DNA of 6,897 bases, taken from positions 1-6,897 of the forward strand of contig JAGRHE010000155.1 in the NCBI GenBank assembly GCA_020445165.1, given 5' to 3'. Position 1 is the stretch's first letter, and every line of letters starts with the position of its first letter. The notes beneath the pieces were generated by a model. The model did not search any database. It worked only from the letters and a program-made list of their open reading frames with translations, and was not told the origin of the DNA. Source of the stretch: Gammaproteobacteria bacterium. GTDB taxonomy: Bacteria > Pseudomonadota > Gammaproteobacteria > Chromatiales > Sedimenticolaceae. Shown here one piece after another: positions 1-6,897 of the stretch. The position numbers and the translations under genes were made by a program.

Positions 1-1
1 G

Positions 2-118
2 CTGCTGGACGAGGAATCGCAGAACCTGGCCGAACTCGAACAGTTCATCGGACGCCCGATCAGGCTGCAGGCCGAGGCGCTGTACAACCCGGAACAGTAT
101 GACGTGGTCCTGATCTAG
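2..118 (+). CDS. rng: Ribonuclease G, C-terminal end (partial)
   Basis: The window opens inside this gene. The frame from base 2 gives 38 residues ending in EQYDVVLI and a TAG stop at 116-118. The pattern LEQFIGRPIRLQAE followed by a YNPEQYDVV-type ending matches the extreme C-terminus of RNase G (CafA), the shorter relative of RNase E. From family knowledge, RNase G is a cytoplasmic endoribonuclease that helps mature the 5' end of 16S rRNA and takes part in mRNA turnover. The catalytic S1 and DNase I-like domains lie upstream and cannot be assessed. The identification rests on a short segment but is strongly supported by context, because rng immediately precedes yhdP in many gammaproteobacteria. 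The full-length RNase E seems unlikely because it would carry a long disordered C-terminal extension. Confidence 0.85.
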   Translation: MLDEESQNLAELEQFIGRPIRLQAEALYNPEQYDVVLI

Positions 119-172
119 CTGGTCTGCGGCACGACGACGGTGGAATGTGCCCACTGTGACACCGGTCGGAAA

Positions 173-187
173 CGCCGGGGCCCGGCG
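173..187. repeat. Perfect 7-bp inverted repeat in the rng-yhdP gap
   Basis: CGCCGGG (173-179) and its reverse complement CCCGGCG (181-187) flank a single G. It lies 55 bases after the rng stop. No T run follows, so it is not a standard intrinsic terminator, and an RNA hairpin would have to open its central pairs. It could be a 3'-end stabilising structure for the rng transcript or a chance palindrome in GC-rich DNA. No function is claimed. Confidence 0.35.
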
Positions 188-270
188 CGCGTAACATCCG
201 CCGGGTCCGGGACGTGCCACCAGGAACCGTCCTGAGCCGGTGCAGCGGAACAGCACCCGCATTGACATTC

Positions 271-305
271 CCCCGCCGCGCCAGACTGCGCCAACGGGGC
301 TTTTT
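271..305 (+). terminator. Terminator-like hairpin with T run after rng
   Basis: CCCCG (271-275) pairs with CGGGG (295-299). Inside it, GCGC (278-281) pairs with GCGC (288-291) around a six-base loop CAGACT, leaving a small internal loop of two bases on one side and three on the other. The stem is followed by C and then TTTTT (301-305). This is the shape of a Rho-independent terminator, about 150 bases after the rng stop. It is imperfect and the T run is short, so termination may be partial. No clear sigma-70 promoter is visible between it and yhdP, so complete termination here would leave yhdP without an obvious source of transcript. Read-through or attenuation is therefore possible. Confidence 0.45.
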
Positions 306-330
306 CTGCCACCAGGCGCGCTGCCGGACC

Positions 331-363
331 AGGGAAGACCGGCAATCCTGCCGGTAAGCTGAT
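331..363 (+). promoter_or_regulatory. yhdP ribosome-binding region with an intervening hairpin
   Basis: A purine-rich AGGGAAG (331-337) can pair with the 16S rRNA tail but lies 28 bases before the TTG start when counted from its AGGGA core, which is too far for normal use. Between them is a perfect 7-bp stem, ACCGGCA (338-344) and TGCCGGT (349-355), with loop ATCC. Folding this 18-base hairpin shortens the effective spacing to about 10 bases. Hairpins that bring a distant Shine-Dalgarno close to the start are known from phage T4 genes 25 and 38. The alternative is that the weak GGTAAG next to the start, partly inside the stem, is used, in which case the hairpin would inhibit initiation. The pairing is seen directly; its role is inferred. 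Confidence 0.45.
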
Positions 364-3300
364 TTGCGTATCCTCAAGACCATCATCATCGGACTGCTGA
401 TCGCCTGGGGCATCGTCGCCCTGGTCGGGCGCATCCTCACACCGCAGATCGGTGACTACCGCGACACCTTTGCCGGGCTCGCCGCAGAACGGCTCGGCAC
501 ACAGGTCAGGATCGGTTCGATGCAGGCGCGCTGGTACGGACTGCGCCCGGTGCTCGAACTGGGAGACGTCACGCTCGGCACAGCTCCGTTCGACCTGCGC
601 GTCAAGCGTGCCGAACTGGACCTGGCCCCGCTGGAACTGCTGCGTGGCCGCTGGGCCGACGCCGTGCGTCTGACCATCACCGGCCTGCAGCTGACCGCGG
701 TGCGCGAGGAATCCGGCCAGGTCCACCTCGAGGGGCTGGCCGACGGCCAGGCAGGCGACGCTGACGTTGCGGGCGGCGGCGTCGCACTGCCGGCGCGATT
801 GCGCCTGGTCGACACCCGGGTGATCTGGGTCGATCGCAAGTTCAACCGGCCACCGATCCCGATCGATGACATCGACATCAACCTGGTGCGCGACAGCAGC
901 CACCTGCAGATCGGCGCAAGCCTGGAGACACCGGCCGGAAACATCAGGCTGGCTGCGCGTCTGCGCGGTAGCCTGCGCGGCACCGACTGGTCCGGCGAAT
1001 CCTTTGTCGAAACAGACGGGCTGGATGCCGCGCGGCTGCTGGCCGCCTACCTGCCACAGCACTACGGCCTCGACCGGGCGCGACTGTCGCTGAACGGCTG
1101 GACCTGGTGGCAGGACGCGGTACCGACGCACAGCCAGGGCCGTGTCGAGCTGCGCGAGGTCGCCCTGCGACCGGCCCAGGGCGAGGCACTCGACCTTGAG
1201 CAGCTGGCCGCCGACTTCAGCCTCGCGCACCGCGACGGCGGCCTGCAGCTGGGCCTGCGGGACCTCGCGCTGCAGATGGACGGTCCGGCCTGGCCGCGCA
1301 GCGATCTCGCATTCGAGTTCGCCCGCGACTCGCAGGGGCTGGTAACGGTCGACCTCACCGCCGGCTATCTGCGCATCGAGGATGTCGTGCGCCTGCTGGC
1401 CGTGCGCCCGCCCGATCCGGCGCTGGCGCAGACGCTGGCCGCGCTGGCACCGCGTGGCGAAGTACGCGACCTGCAGCTGCGCGCCAGGCGTAGCGGCGAG
1501 CAGATCGCCTGGCGTGCCCGCTCCGAGCTGCGCGGATTCAGCAGCCAGCCCTGGCAGCACCTGCCCGGCCTCGACAATTTCGACGCCAGTATCCTCGTCG
1601 ATGACGGCCGCCTGCAGTTGCAGCTCGCCAGCAGCAACAGCAGCATCGACTTCCCTGGCCTGTTCCGCGCCCCCTTGTCGCTGCAGCAGCTGCAGGGCCG
1701 GGTCGACCTGGTACGCAACGAACACGGCTGGTTGGTGGAAAGCCGCGAACTGCTGGCCGACAGCCCGCACATCAGCACCCGCAGCCGGCTGCGCCTGCAG
1801 CTGCGCGAGCAGCACGCACCACTGATCGACCTGCAGACCGATTTTCACGACGGCGACGCGGCCTTCGCCCACCACTACTACCCGGCCGGGATCATGTCAC
1901 CGGCGCTGGTCGCCTGGCTGGACCGCTCGATCGTCTCCGGACGCGTCACCAGCGGCAGCGCGCTGCTGCACGGAGCGCTCGACGAATTCGCCTGGGAACG
2001 CAGCCGCAGCGGCAGTTTCCAGGTCGTGTTCGACACCGCCGACCTGCGCCTCGACTACCGTGCCGGCTGGCCGGCCATCGATGCATTGCAGGCGCACGTG
2101 AAATTCCACGGCAACCAGCTCGACATTCACGCCCGCGACGGCACGATATATGACACCCGACTGGACCAGGTGCACGCCCGCATAGCGAGCCTCCATCCGA
2201 TCACCCCGATCCGCATCCAGGGCGGCGTGAAGGGGCCGCTCGGCGACATGCTGCGAGTGCTCGATGAAGATGCCCTGCGCGACCGCTTCGGCCACTTTGG
2301 CAAGATCCTGCAAGGCGAAGGCATGGCCACGCTGGCGCTCGACTTCCGCCTGCCGCTGGGCAGCCGGGGCAGTACGTTGCTGCACGGTCGCCTGGACCTG
2401 GATGGCAACCGCCTGTTACTGCCGGACTGGGATTTCGCCCTGGAGGCGATCGACGGCCAGTTGCGCTTCAGTCTCGACGGCCTGCGCGCCGAGGATATCC
2501 GGGCCCGGGCCCTGCGGACTCCGCTGACCATCGACGTCGAGACCAGGGCCGACGGCACCACCCAGATACAGGCACGCGGCAGGCCCAACGCCGATACGGT
2601 GCTGGCGCGCCTGGGATGGGTGCCGGCAAAACTGGTGCGCGGAGCGGCCGACGCGCAGGTCCGGGTCTCGGTACCGCCGCCGTCGGCCGGCGCCGACCAG
2701 CCCGTGCTGCTCGCCATCGACAGCGGGCTGCGCGGGATCACCATCGACCTGCCGCCGCCGTTCGGCAAGCAGGCGGCCGAGCGACGCGACCTGGCACTGG
2801 CGATTCCGCTCACCGACCAGGGCGGCATCGGCTCTCTGCGATATGGCAACGAGGTGGCGGCGCGCTTCAGCAGTGATGGCCGGCGCATCGACGTCAATCT
2901 GGGTGGCGGCGATGCCACCCTGCGCAACGACCGCGGCGTGCGCATTGGCGGGCGACTGCGCAGTGTCGACATCGGCGACTGGCAGGCAACCGTGGCCCAC
3001 CTCGGCAATGGCGGAACTACCGATGCGACCCCGCTTGCACTCAATCTCAGCATCGACCGCCTGCTCTACGACACCTTGCGACTCGACCAGGTCCAGCTCG
3101 ACGCACAGCGCGGTGACGATGCCTGGCGTGGCGTGGTGCACGCAGCCAACCTCGCCGGCCGCTTCGCCGTTCCGGTGCGCCCGGGGCGCAGCCGGATCCG
3201 GATCGAACTGGAACGCCTGGCCCTGCGACTGCCGCACGACGACGGCACCGAGGGCGCCCCGCCGCCGGATCCGACGACCGGTCCAGACCCGAGAACGCTC

Positions 3301-4359
3301 GCCGGCCTGAGCCTCAATGTGGCCGATTTGCGCCTGAACGATGCCGCGCTCGGCAGGCTGGAGGTTCGTGCGCTGGCGGTGGACAGCGGCCTTGAAATCA
3401 CCCGGCTGGCACTGTCCGGCGGACAGCTCACGCTCGACGCCGCGGGTCACTGGTCGGTCGAGAATGGCCGCTACCGCAGCCAGATCGGCGGCCGCGTGGA
3501 CGCACCCGACCTGGGCCAGTTGCTGGTCGACCTCGGCTACTCGCGCCAGCTGGTCGATGCAAAGGCCGACAGCGAATTCCTGCTCGGCTGGCCTGGCAAC
3601 CCGGCCCAGCTGCATCGCAAGACCCTGGCCGGAAAGCTCGACATCGAGGTCGGCAATGGCCGCCTGCTGGAACTCGACCCGGGTGTCACCCGCGTGGTCG
3701 GCCTGCTCAACCTGAACGCGCTGACCCGCCGCCTGCGACTCGATTTCAGCGACTTCTACAAGAAAGGTTACAGCTTCGACAGCATCACCGGCAGCTTCGT
3801 GTTCAAACAGGGCATTGCCGAAACCGGCAACCTGAGCATGGCCGGTCCGACCGGACGCATCGACATTCGCGGCCGCACCGACCTCGTGGCCGAGACACTC
3901 GACCAGAAGGTCGCGGTGACCCCCAGCCTGGACGCGACACTGCCGATTGCAGGCACCATTGCCGGCGGACCGGTCGCCGGCCTTGCCGTGCTGGTCGCCC
4001 AGAAAGTCATGACCAAGCAGGTCGATGAACTGAACCGATTCGACTATGCAGTGAAAGGCCCCTGGGCGAACCCGGAGATCACCCAGCTCGAAAGTGGCGG
4101 CACCCTGTCCAAGCTGCTGCGCCCGTTCAGCAACACACCCAAGGCCAGCGACGCCTTACCGGCGGGCGAAACCGGTACCGAGGCGGCAGCATCGACAGTC
4201 ACCGAAAGCACACAAGCGCCAGCGACCGAGGAACCGGCAACGGCGCAGGAGCAAGCTGTACAAGACCCGGATGAGGCGGCGAAACCACTTCGCCGGCTGA
4301 TCGATTTTTTCAAATCGGGTGAATCACACGGCAGCGACATTCCCGGCGCCGGTAACTGA
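364..4359 (+). CDS. yhdP: YhdP family AsmA-like phospholipid transport protein
   Basis: This is a 1331-residue protein; E. coli YhdP has about 1266. Residues 6-22 form one hydrophobic segment (TIIIGLLIAWGIVALVG) after a short basic start, the usual inner-membrane anchor, and the rest should lie in the periplasm. The long middle has the repeated short beta-strand character of the DUF3971/YhdP region. Residues about 1089-1250 carry the conserved AsmA-like C-terminal domain, with GNGRLLELDPG, LLNLNALTRRL and AVTPSLDATLP. From family knowledge, YhdP, TamB and YdbH are partly redundant bridge-like proteins needed to move phospholipids from the inner to the outer membrane. The start must be TTG at 364, since an in-frame TAA lies at 355-357 and no other start codon precedes the anchor segment. 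Residues 1257-1331 form a Thr/Ala/Glu-rich tail ending near a short amphipathic PLRRLIDFFKSG (1308-1319). The gene stands 245 bp after rng and 119 bp before the amidase gene, so it may be transcribed separately from both. Confidence 0.93.
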   Translation: MRILKTIIIGLLIAWGIVALVGRILTPQIGDYRDTFAGLAAERLGTQVRIGSMQARWYGLRPVLELGDVTLGTAPFDLRVKRAELDLAPLELLRGRWADAVRLTITGLQLTAVREESGQVHLEGLADGQAGDADVAGGGVALPARLRLVDTRVIWVDRKFNRPPIPIDDIDINLVRDSSHLQIGASLETPAGNIRLAARLRGSLRGTDWSGESFVETDGLDAARLLAAYLPQHYGLDRARLSLNGWTWWQDAVPTHSQGRVELREVALRPAQGEALDLEQLAADFSLAHRDGGLQLGLRDLALQMDGPAWPRSDLAFEFARDSQGLVTVDLTAGYLRIEDVVRLLAVRPPDPALAQTLAALAPRGEVRDLQLRARRSGEQIAWRARSELRGFSSQPWQHLPGLDNFDASILVDDGRLQLQLASSNSSIDFPGLFRAPLSLQQLQGRVDLVRNEHGWLVESRELLADSPHISTRSRLRLQLREQHAPLIDLQTDFHDGDAAFAHHYYPAGIMSPALVAWLDRSIVSGRVTSGSALLHGALDEFAWERSRSGSFQVVFDTADLRLDYRAGWPAIDALQAHVKFHGNQLDIHARDGTIYDTRLDQVHARIASLHPITPIRIQGGVKGPLGDMLRVLDEDALRDRFGHFGKILQGEGMATLALDFRLPLGSRGSTLLHGRLDLDGNRLLLPDWDFALEAIDGQLRFSLDGLRAEDIRARALRTPLTIDVETRADGTTQIQARGRPNADTVLARLGWVPAKLVRGAADAQVRVSVPPPSAGADQPVLLAIDSGLRGITIDLPPPFGKQAAERRDLALAIPLTDQGGIGSLRYGNEVAARFSSDGRRIDVNLGGGDATLRNDRGVRIGGRLRSVDIGDWQATVAHLGNGGTTDATPLALNLSIDRLLYDTLRLDQVQLDAQRGDDAWRGVVHAANLAGRFAVPVRPGRSRIRIELERLALRLPHDDGTEGAPPPDPTTGPDPRTLAGLSLNVADLRLNDAALGRLEVRALAVDSGLEITRLALSGGQLTLDAAGHWSVENGRYRSQIGGRVDAPDLGQLLVDLGYSRQLVDAKADSEFLLGWPGNPAQLHRKTLAGKLDIEVGNGRLLELDPGVTRVVGLLNLNALTRRLRLDFSDFYKKGYSFDSITGSFVFKQGIAETGNLSMAGPTGRIDIRGRTDLVAETLDQKVAVTPSLDATLPIAGTIAGGPVAGLAVLVAQKVMTKQVDELNRFDYAVKGPWANPEITQLESGGTLSKLLRPFSNTPKASDALPAGETGTEAAASTVTESTQAPATEEPATAQEQAVQDPDEAAKPLRRLIDFFKSGESHGSDIPGAGN

Positions 4360-4478
4360 AACAAGTTCACCGTAGAGGGTAATTCCCGCATCAGGCACCG
4401 TGTTTCACGGCACGATAATCCTTTGCCGACCGCGTCACACGCAGTAGAGTTGAGGCCTGTGCAAGCGTCGAACCCACC

Positions 4479-5309
4479 ATGAAGCGTAGCAAGAAGAAAG
4501 TAGCGGCCATCCAGCTGGCCTCCGGAAGCAATGTCAACGCCAACCTGCTCGAAACCGAGCGCCTGGTCGAAGCGGCTGCGAAACAAGGCGCGGAGATGGT
4601 TGTCCTGCCCGAGAACTTCGCCTTCATGGGGCGCAGCTGCGGCGACGCGAATGCCCTGCGCGAGGCGCCCGGAGACGGACCATTGCAGGCGTTCCTGTCT
4701 CAGCTGGCAAACAGGCACGGCCTGTGGGTGGTTGGCGGCACGATCCCGATGGAGGCCGAACACGCCGCCAAGTGGCGCGCCGCATGCACCGTTTACGACG
4801 CGCAGGGGCGCCAGGTCGGACGTTACGACAAACAGCATCTGTTCGACGTGAACCTGATCGAGAGCGACGAGCAGTTCGTCGAATCGGAGAGCATCGAACC
4901 GGGCGAAACGGTGGTGGTCCTGGACAGTCCGGTCGGCCGCCTCGGCATCTCGGTCTGTTACGACCTGCGTTTCCCCGAGCTGTATCGCGCGATGGTCGAT
5001 CGCGGCGTCGAGGTAATGGCCCTGCCGGCCGCGTTCACCGCGATCACCGGTCGTGCGCACTGGGAGACACTGGTCCGCGCACGCGCGATTGAAAACCTGT
5101 GTTATGTCATCGCCGCCGCGCAGGGCGGTTTCCATATCGCCAGCCGGCAGACCTACGGCCACAGCATGGTCGTCGATCCCTGGGGCACCAAGCTGGCAGA
5201 ACGTGAACGCGGCAACGGCTGCGTGGTGGCCGAAATCGATCCCGACTTCCAACACACGACGCGGCGCAACTTCCCCTGCCTCGATCATCGCCGCCTGCAC
5301 TGCCGCTGA
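4479..5309 (+). CDS. Nit1-type carbon-nitrogen hydrolase, probable deaminated glutathione amidase
   Basis: This 276-residue protein is a normal-length member of the nitrilase superfamily. The Glu-Lys-Cys triad is intact: E45 in [12 protein letters not shown]118 in [10 protein letters not shown], and C160 in [16 protein letters not shown]135 in DEQFVES is a candidate for the second active-site glutamate. The segment [20 protein letters not shown] (186-205), with CYVIAAAQ after it, is typical of the Nit1/YbeM branch. Enzymes of that branch hydrolyse deaminated glutathione, a side product of transaminases, to 2-oxoglutarate and cysteinylglycine. The exact substrate here is inferred from family resemblance. 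ATG 4479 places MKRSKK just before the conserved KVAAIQ strand, and the next Met (residue 40) would remove part of the fold, so this start is secure despite a poor Shine-Dalgarno. The protein should be cytosolic. It is followed by tldD after 29 bp. The best promoter-like match upstream is TTGCCG (4423-4428), a 16-base spacer and TAGAGT (4445-4450), which is too weak to call. Confidence 0.92.
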   Translation: MKRSKKKVAAIQLASGSNVNANLLETERLVEAAAKQGAEMVVLPENFAFMGRSCGDANALREAPGDGPLQAFLSQLANRHGLWVVGGTIPMEAEHAAKWRAACTVYDAQGRQVGRYDKQHLFDVNLIESDEQFVESESIEPGETVVVLDSPVGRLGISVCYDLRFPELYRAMVDRGVEVMALPAAFTAITGRAHWETLVRARAIENLCYVIAAAQGGFHIASRQTYGHSMVVDPWGTKLAERERGNGCVVAEIDPDFQHTTRRNFPCLDHRRLHCR

Positions 5310-5328
5310 TCGCGGCCGGTCACCGACC

Positions 5329-5333
5329 AGGAG
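5329..5333 (+). promoter_or_regulatory. Shine-Dalgarno site of tldD
   Basis: AGGAG lies five bases before ATG 5339 and fixes the tldD start. It is the only strong ribosome-binding site among the three starts of the nit-tldD-pmbA run. The other two have no clear purine-rich motif at normal spacing. Confidence 0.8.
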
Positions 5334-5338
5334 TCTTC

Positions 5339-6781
5339 ATGTCGCACAGTATTGCCATCGCGCGCGAGACGCTGCTGGACACACCGGGAATCAGTGAAAG
5401 TCAGCTCGACCAGGTTATGAACCGGCTGCTCAGTCGCAAGGTGGATGCGGCGGACATCTTCTTCCAGTACGCGCGCCTCGAATCCTGGGTGCTCGAAGAT
5501 GGCATCATCAAGGAAGGCACTCACAGCATCGAACAGGGCGCCGGACTGCGCGCGATCAGCGACGACAAGACCGGCTTCGCCTACACCGACAGCCTGGAGT
5601 TGTCACACCTGCTGGATGCCGCCGGCGCCGCGCGCGCGATTGCGCAGTCCGGCCAACATGGCGCCCACGCCGTGGCCGGCAACGCCGATCCCAAGGCGCT
5701 CTACCAGCCGATCAATCCGCTCGACTCGCTGAGCGAAGAACAGAAGATCGACCTTATGCGTCGTGCCGATGCCGCCGCCCGCAGCGCCGATCCGCGCGTG
5801 CAGCAGGTCATCGTCAGCCTGGTCGCCGCACACGACACGATCCTGGTCATGGACAACAGCGGCCGTATCAGTGGTGACGTGCGACCGCTGGTGCGCATGA
5901 ACGTGCAGGTCATCGTCGAGCAGAACGGCAAACGCGAACAGGGCAGCGCCGGCGGCGGCGCACGCCAGGCGCTGGACTTCTTCCTGGTCGACGACCGTGC
6001 GCTGGGCTACGCGCGCGAGGCCGTGCGCCAGGCGCTGGTCAATCTCGACGCGGTCGCGGCCCCGGCCGGCATGCTGCCCGTCGTGCTCGGCCCGGGCTGG
6101 CCCGGCGTGCTGCTGCACGAGGCGGTCGGCCACGGCCTGGAAGGCGATTTCAACCGCAAGGGCACCTCGGCTTTTTCCGGCCGGGTCGGCGAACAGGTCG
6201 CCTCACCGCTGTGCACCGTGGTCGATGACGGCACCCTGCCCAACCGGCGCGGCTCGCTGACCATCGACGACGAAGGCACCGCGTCCGGTTACAACGTGTT
6301 GATCGAGAATGGCATCCTCAAAGGCTACATGCAGGACCGCATGAATGCGCGCCTGATGGGCGTGGCACCGACCGGCAACGGCCGCCGCGAGTCCTACGCC
6401 CACCTACCGATGCCGCGCATGACCAATACCTACATGCTGGCCGGCCAGCACAAACCCGACGAGATCATCGCCTCGGTCAAACACGGCCTGTACGCGGTGA
6501 ACTTCGGTGGCGGCCAGGTCGACATCACCTCGGGCAAGTTCGTGTTCTCGGCCAACGAGGCCTACATGATCGAAAACGGCCGGATCACGCATCCGGTAAA
6601 GGGCGCAACCCTGATCGGCAACGGCCCCGAGGTGATGAACCGGATCAGCATGGTCGGTGACGACCTCGCACTCGACACCGGCGTCGGCACCTGCGGCAAG
6701 GAAGGCCAGAGCGTGCCGGTCGGTGTCGGCCAGCCCACCCTCAAGATCGATCAACTGACCGTCGGTGGCACCGCTGCCTGA
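5339..6781 (+). CDS. tldD: Metalloprotease TldD
   Basis: This 480-residue protein is essentially the length of E. coli TldD (481). The N-terminal domain shows the family pattern [13 protein letters not shown] (48-60) and [17 protein letters not shown] (66-84). The zinc-binding HExxxH motif is [12 protein letters not shown], with H260, E261 as catalytic base and H265. The C-terminal [12 protein letters not shown] places C452 as the likely third zinc ligand. All key residues are present, so the enzyme should be active. TldD forms a complex with TldE/PmbA that degrades unfolded peptides. In E. coli the pair removes the microcin B17 leader peptide and affects turnover of the CcdA antitoxin. The start is supported by the Shine-Dalgarno at 5329-5333 and by alignment with the family's N-terminus. 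The pmbA start follows 15 bp after the stop, so subunit and partner are probably co-transcribed. TldE homologues lack the HExxxH motif, so confusion of the two subunits is excluded here. Confidence 0.97.
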   Translation: MSHSIAIARETLLDTPGISESQLDQVMNRLLSRKVDAADIFFQYARLESWVLEDGIIKEGTHSIEQGAGLRAISDDKTGFAYTDSLELSHLLDAAGAARAIAQSGQHGAHAVAGNADPKALYQPINPLDSLSEEQKIDLMRRADAAARSADPRVQQVIVSLVAAHDTILVMDNSGRISGDVRPLVRMNVQVIVEQNGKREQGSAGGGARQALDFFLVDDRALGYAREAVRQALVNLDAVAAPAGMLPVVLGPGWPGVLLHEAVGHGLEGDFNRKGTSAFSGRVGEQVASPLCTVVDDGTLPNRRGSLTIDDEGTASGYNVLIENGILKGYMQDRMNARLMGVAPTGNGRRESYAHLPMPRMTNTYMLAGQHKPDEIIASVKHGLYAVNFGGGQVDITSGKFVFSANEAYMIENGRITHPVKGATLIGNGPEVMNRISMVGDDLALDTGVGTCGKEGQSVPVGVGQPTLKIDQLTVGGTAA

Positions 6782-6796
6782 ACAACGAAATCATCC

Positions 6797-6897
6797 ATGA
6801 CAGATAGTGAACAGATCGCGCGTCTCGAAGGCGTCGTCGCCGACCTGCTGCAGGAAGCGAAAAAACAGGGTGCCGATGCGGCCGAGGCCGGTGTCTC
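6797..6897 (+). CDS. pmbA: PmbA/TldE metalloprotease subunit, N-terminal end (partial)
   Basis: ATG 6797 opens a frame of 33 complete codons that runs off the window. It begins MTDSEQIARLEGVVADLLQE and continues with KKQGADAAEAGV. A helix followed by an (A/G)A..AEAGVS-like strand is the typical start of the N-terminal domain shared by TldD and PmbA, and the context just after tldD points to PmbA. PmbA is the partner of TldD; the TldE-type subunit lacks the zinc site and shapes the substrate groove of the heterodimer. No strong Shine-Dalgarno precedes the start, so translation may depend partly on coupling to tldD 15 bp upstream. Only 33 residues are visible, so the identity is probable rather than proven. 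The YjgA (DUF615) gene that sits here in Pseudomonas does not fit this sequence well. Confidence 0.75.
   Translation, partial: MTDSEQIARLEGVVADLLQEAKKQGADAAEAGV

Noticed and set aside
155..170. A CRP/Vfr-like site, TGTGA-N6-TCGGA
   Set aside because: Only the left half-site matches the consensus; the right half matches 3 of 5 bases, and no promoter is recognisable nearby.
262..290. A perfect TTGACA (262-267) as a -35 element for yhdP
   Set aside because: No -10 element lies at 16-18 bases; the spaced hexamers are ACTGCG, GACTGC or CTGCGC. Any transcript starting here would also begin inside or just before the terminator-like hairpin.
215..316. Direct repeat TGCCACCAGG at 215-224 and 307-316
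   Set aside because: A single 10-bp repeat in 245 bases of GC-rich sequence is compatible with chance, and no insertion or attachment-site structure accompanies it.
115..1875. A 586-codon open frame on the minus strand opposite the first part of yhdP
   Set aside because: It runs antisense to a clearly conserved protein and has a Gln/Ala/Val-rich, family-less composition typical of the reverse complement of GC-rich codons. Stop codons are rare on the reverse strand in such DNA. The same applies to the minus-strand frames at 2416-3615 and 4044-5300.
4398..4450. Small hairpin CCGTG-TTT-CACGG (4398-4410), GATAAT (4414-4419) and TTGCCG-N16-TAGAGT as a terminator or promoter for the amidase gene
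   Set aside because: The stem is only 5 bp with no T run. GATAAT has no -35 partner at correct spacing, and the other pair matches just four of six bases in each box. None is strong enough to annotate.

Overview
This is a GC-rich, densely coded piece of a bacterial chromosome, almost certainly from a gammaproteobacterium. All recognisable genes lie on the + strand in the order rng (3' end) - yhdP - Nit1-type amidase - tldD - pmbA/tldE (5' end). The order rng-yhdP-tldD is the familiar gammaproteobacterial arrangement downstream of the mre cell-shape genes, and the nitrilase-family gene between yhdP and tldD is the Pseudomonas-like version. The species cannot be fixed from this. GC content and gene order would fit an environmental Pseudomonadales- or Chromatiales-like lineage, but that is inference.

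Layout: bases 2-118 are the last 38 codons of RNase G. Bases 119-363 are a non-coding gap holding a 15-bp palindrome (173-187), a terminator-like hairpin with a T run (271-305), and a perfect 7-bp hairpin (338-355) between a Shine-Dalgarno-like AGGGAAG and a TTG start codon. Bases 364-4359 encode YhdP, a very large inner-membrane-anchored AsmA-like protein. Bases 4360-4478 are a 119-bp gap with no convincing promoter or terminator. The amidase gene (4479-5309), tldD (5339-6781) and pmbA (from 6797, cut by the window end) follow with gaps of 29 and 15 bp and look like one transcription unit.

How the genes relate: RNase G (RNA maturation and decay), YhdP (a bridge-like protein implicated in phospholipid transport to the outer membrane), the Nit1-like enzyme (probable repair of deaminated glutathione) and TldD/PmbA (the two subunits of a metalloprotease) have unrelated biochemical jobs. 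Their linkage is conserved housekeeping synteny, not an obvious pathway. Only TldD and PmbA are known partners, and here they are adjacent.

I found no mobile element, CRISPR array, tRNA/rRNA, toxin-antitoxin or defence system, and no previously undescribed multi-gene system. The observations most worth a second look are the leader of yhdP (a hairpin that may bring a distant Shine-Dalgarno close to a TTG start, downstream of a terminator-like hairpin) and the long low-complexity tail of YhdP.
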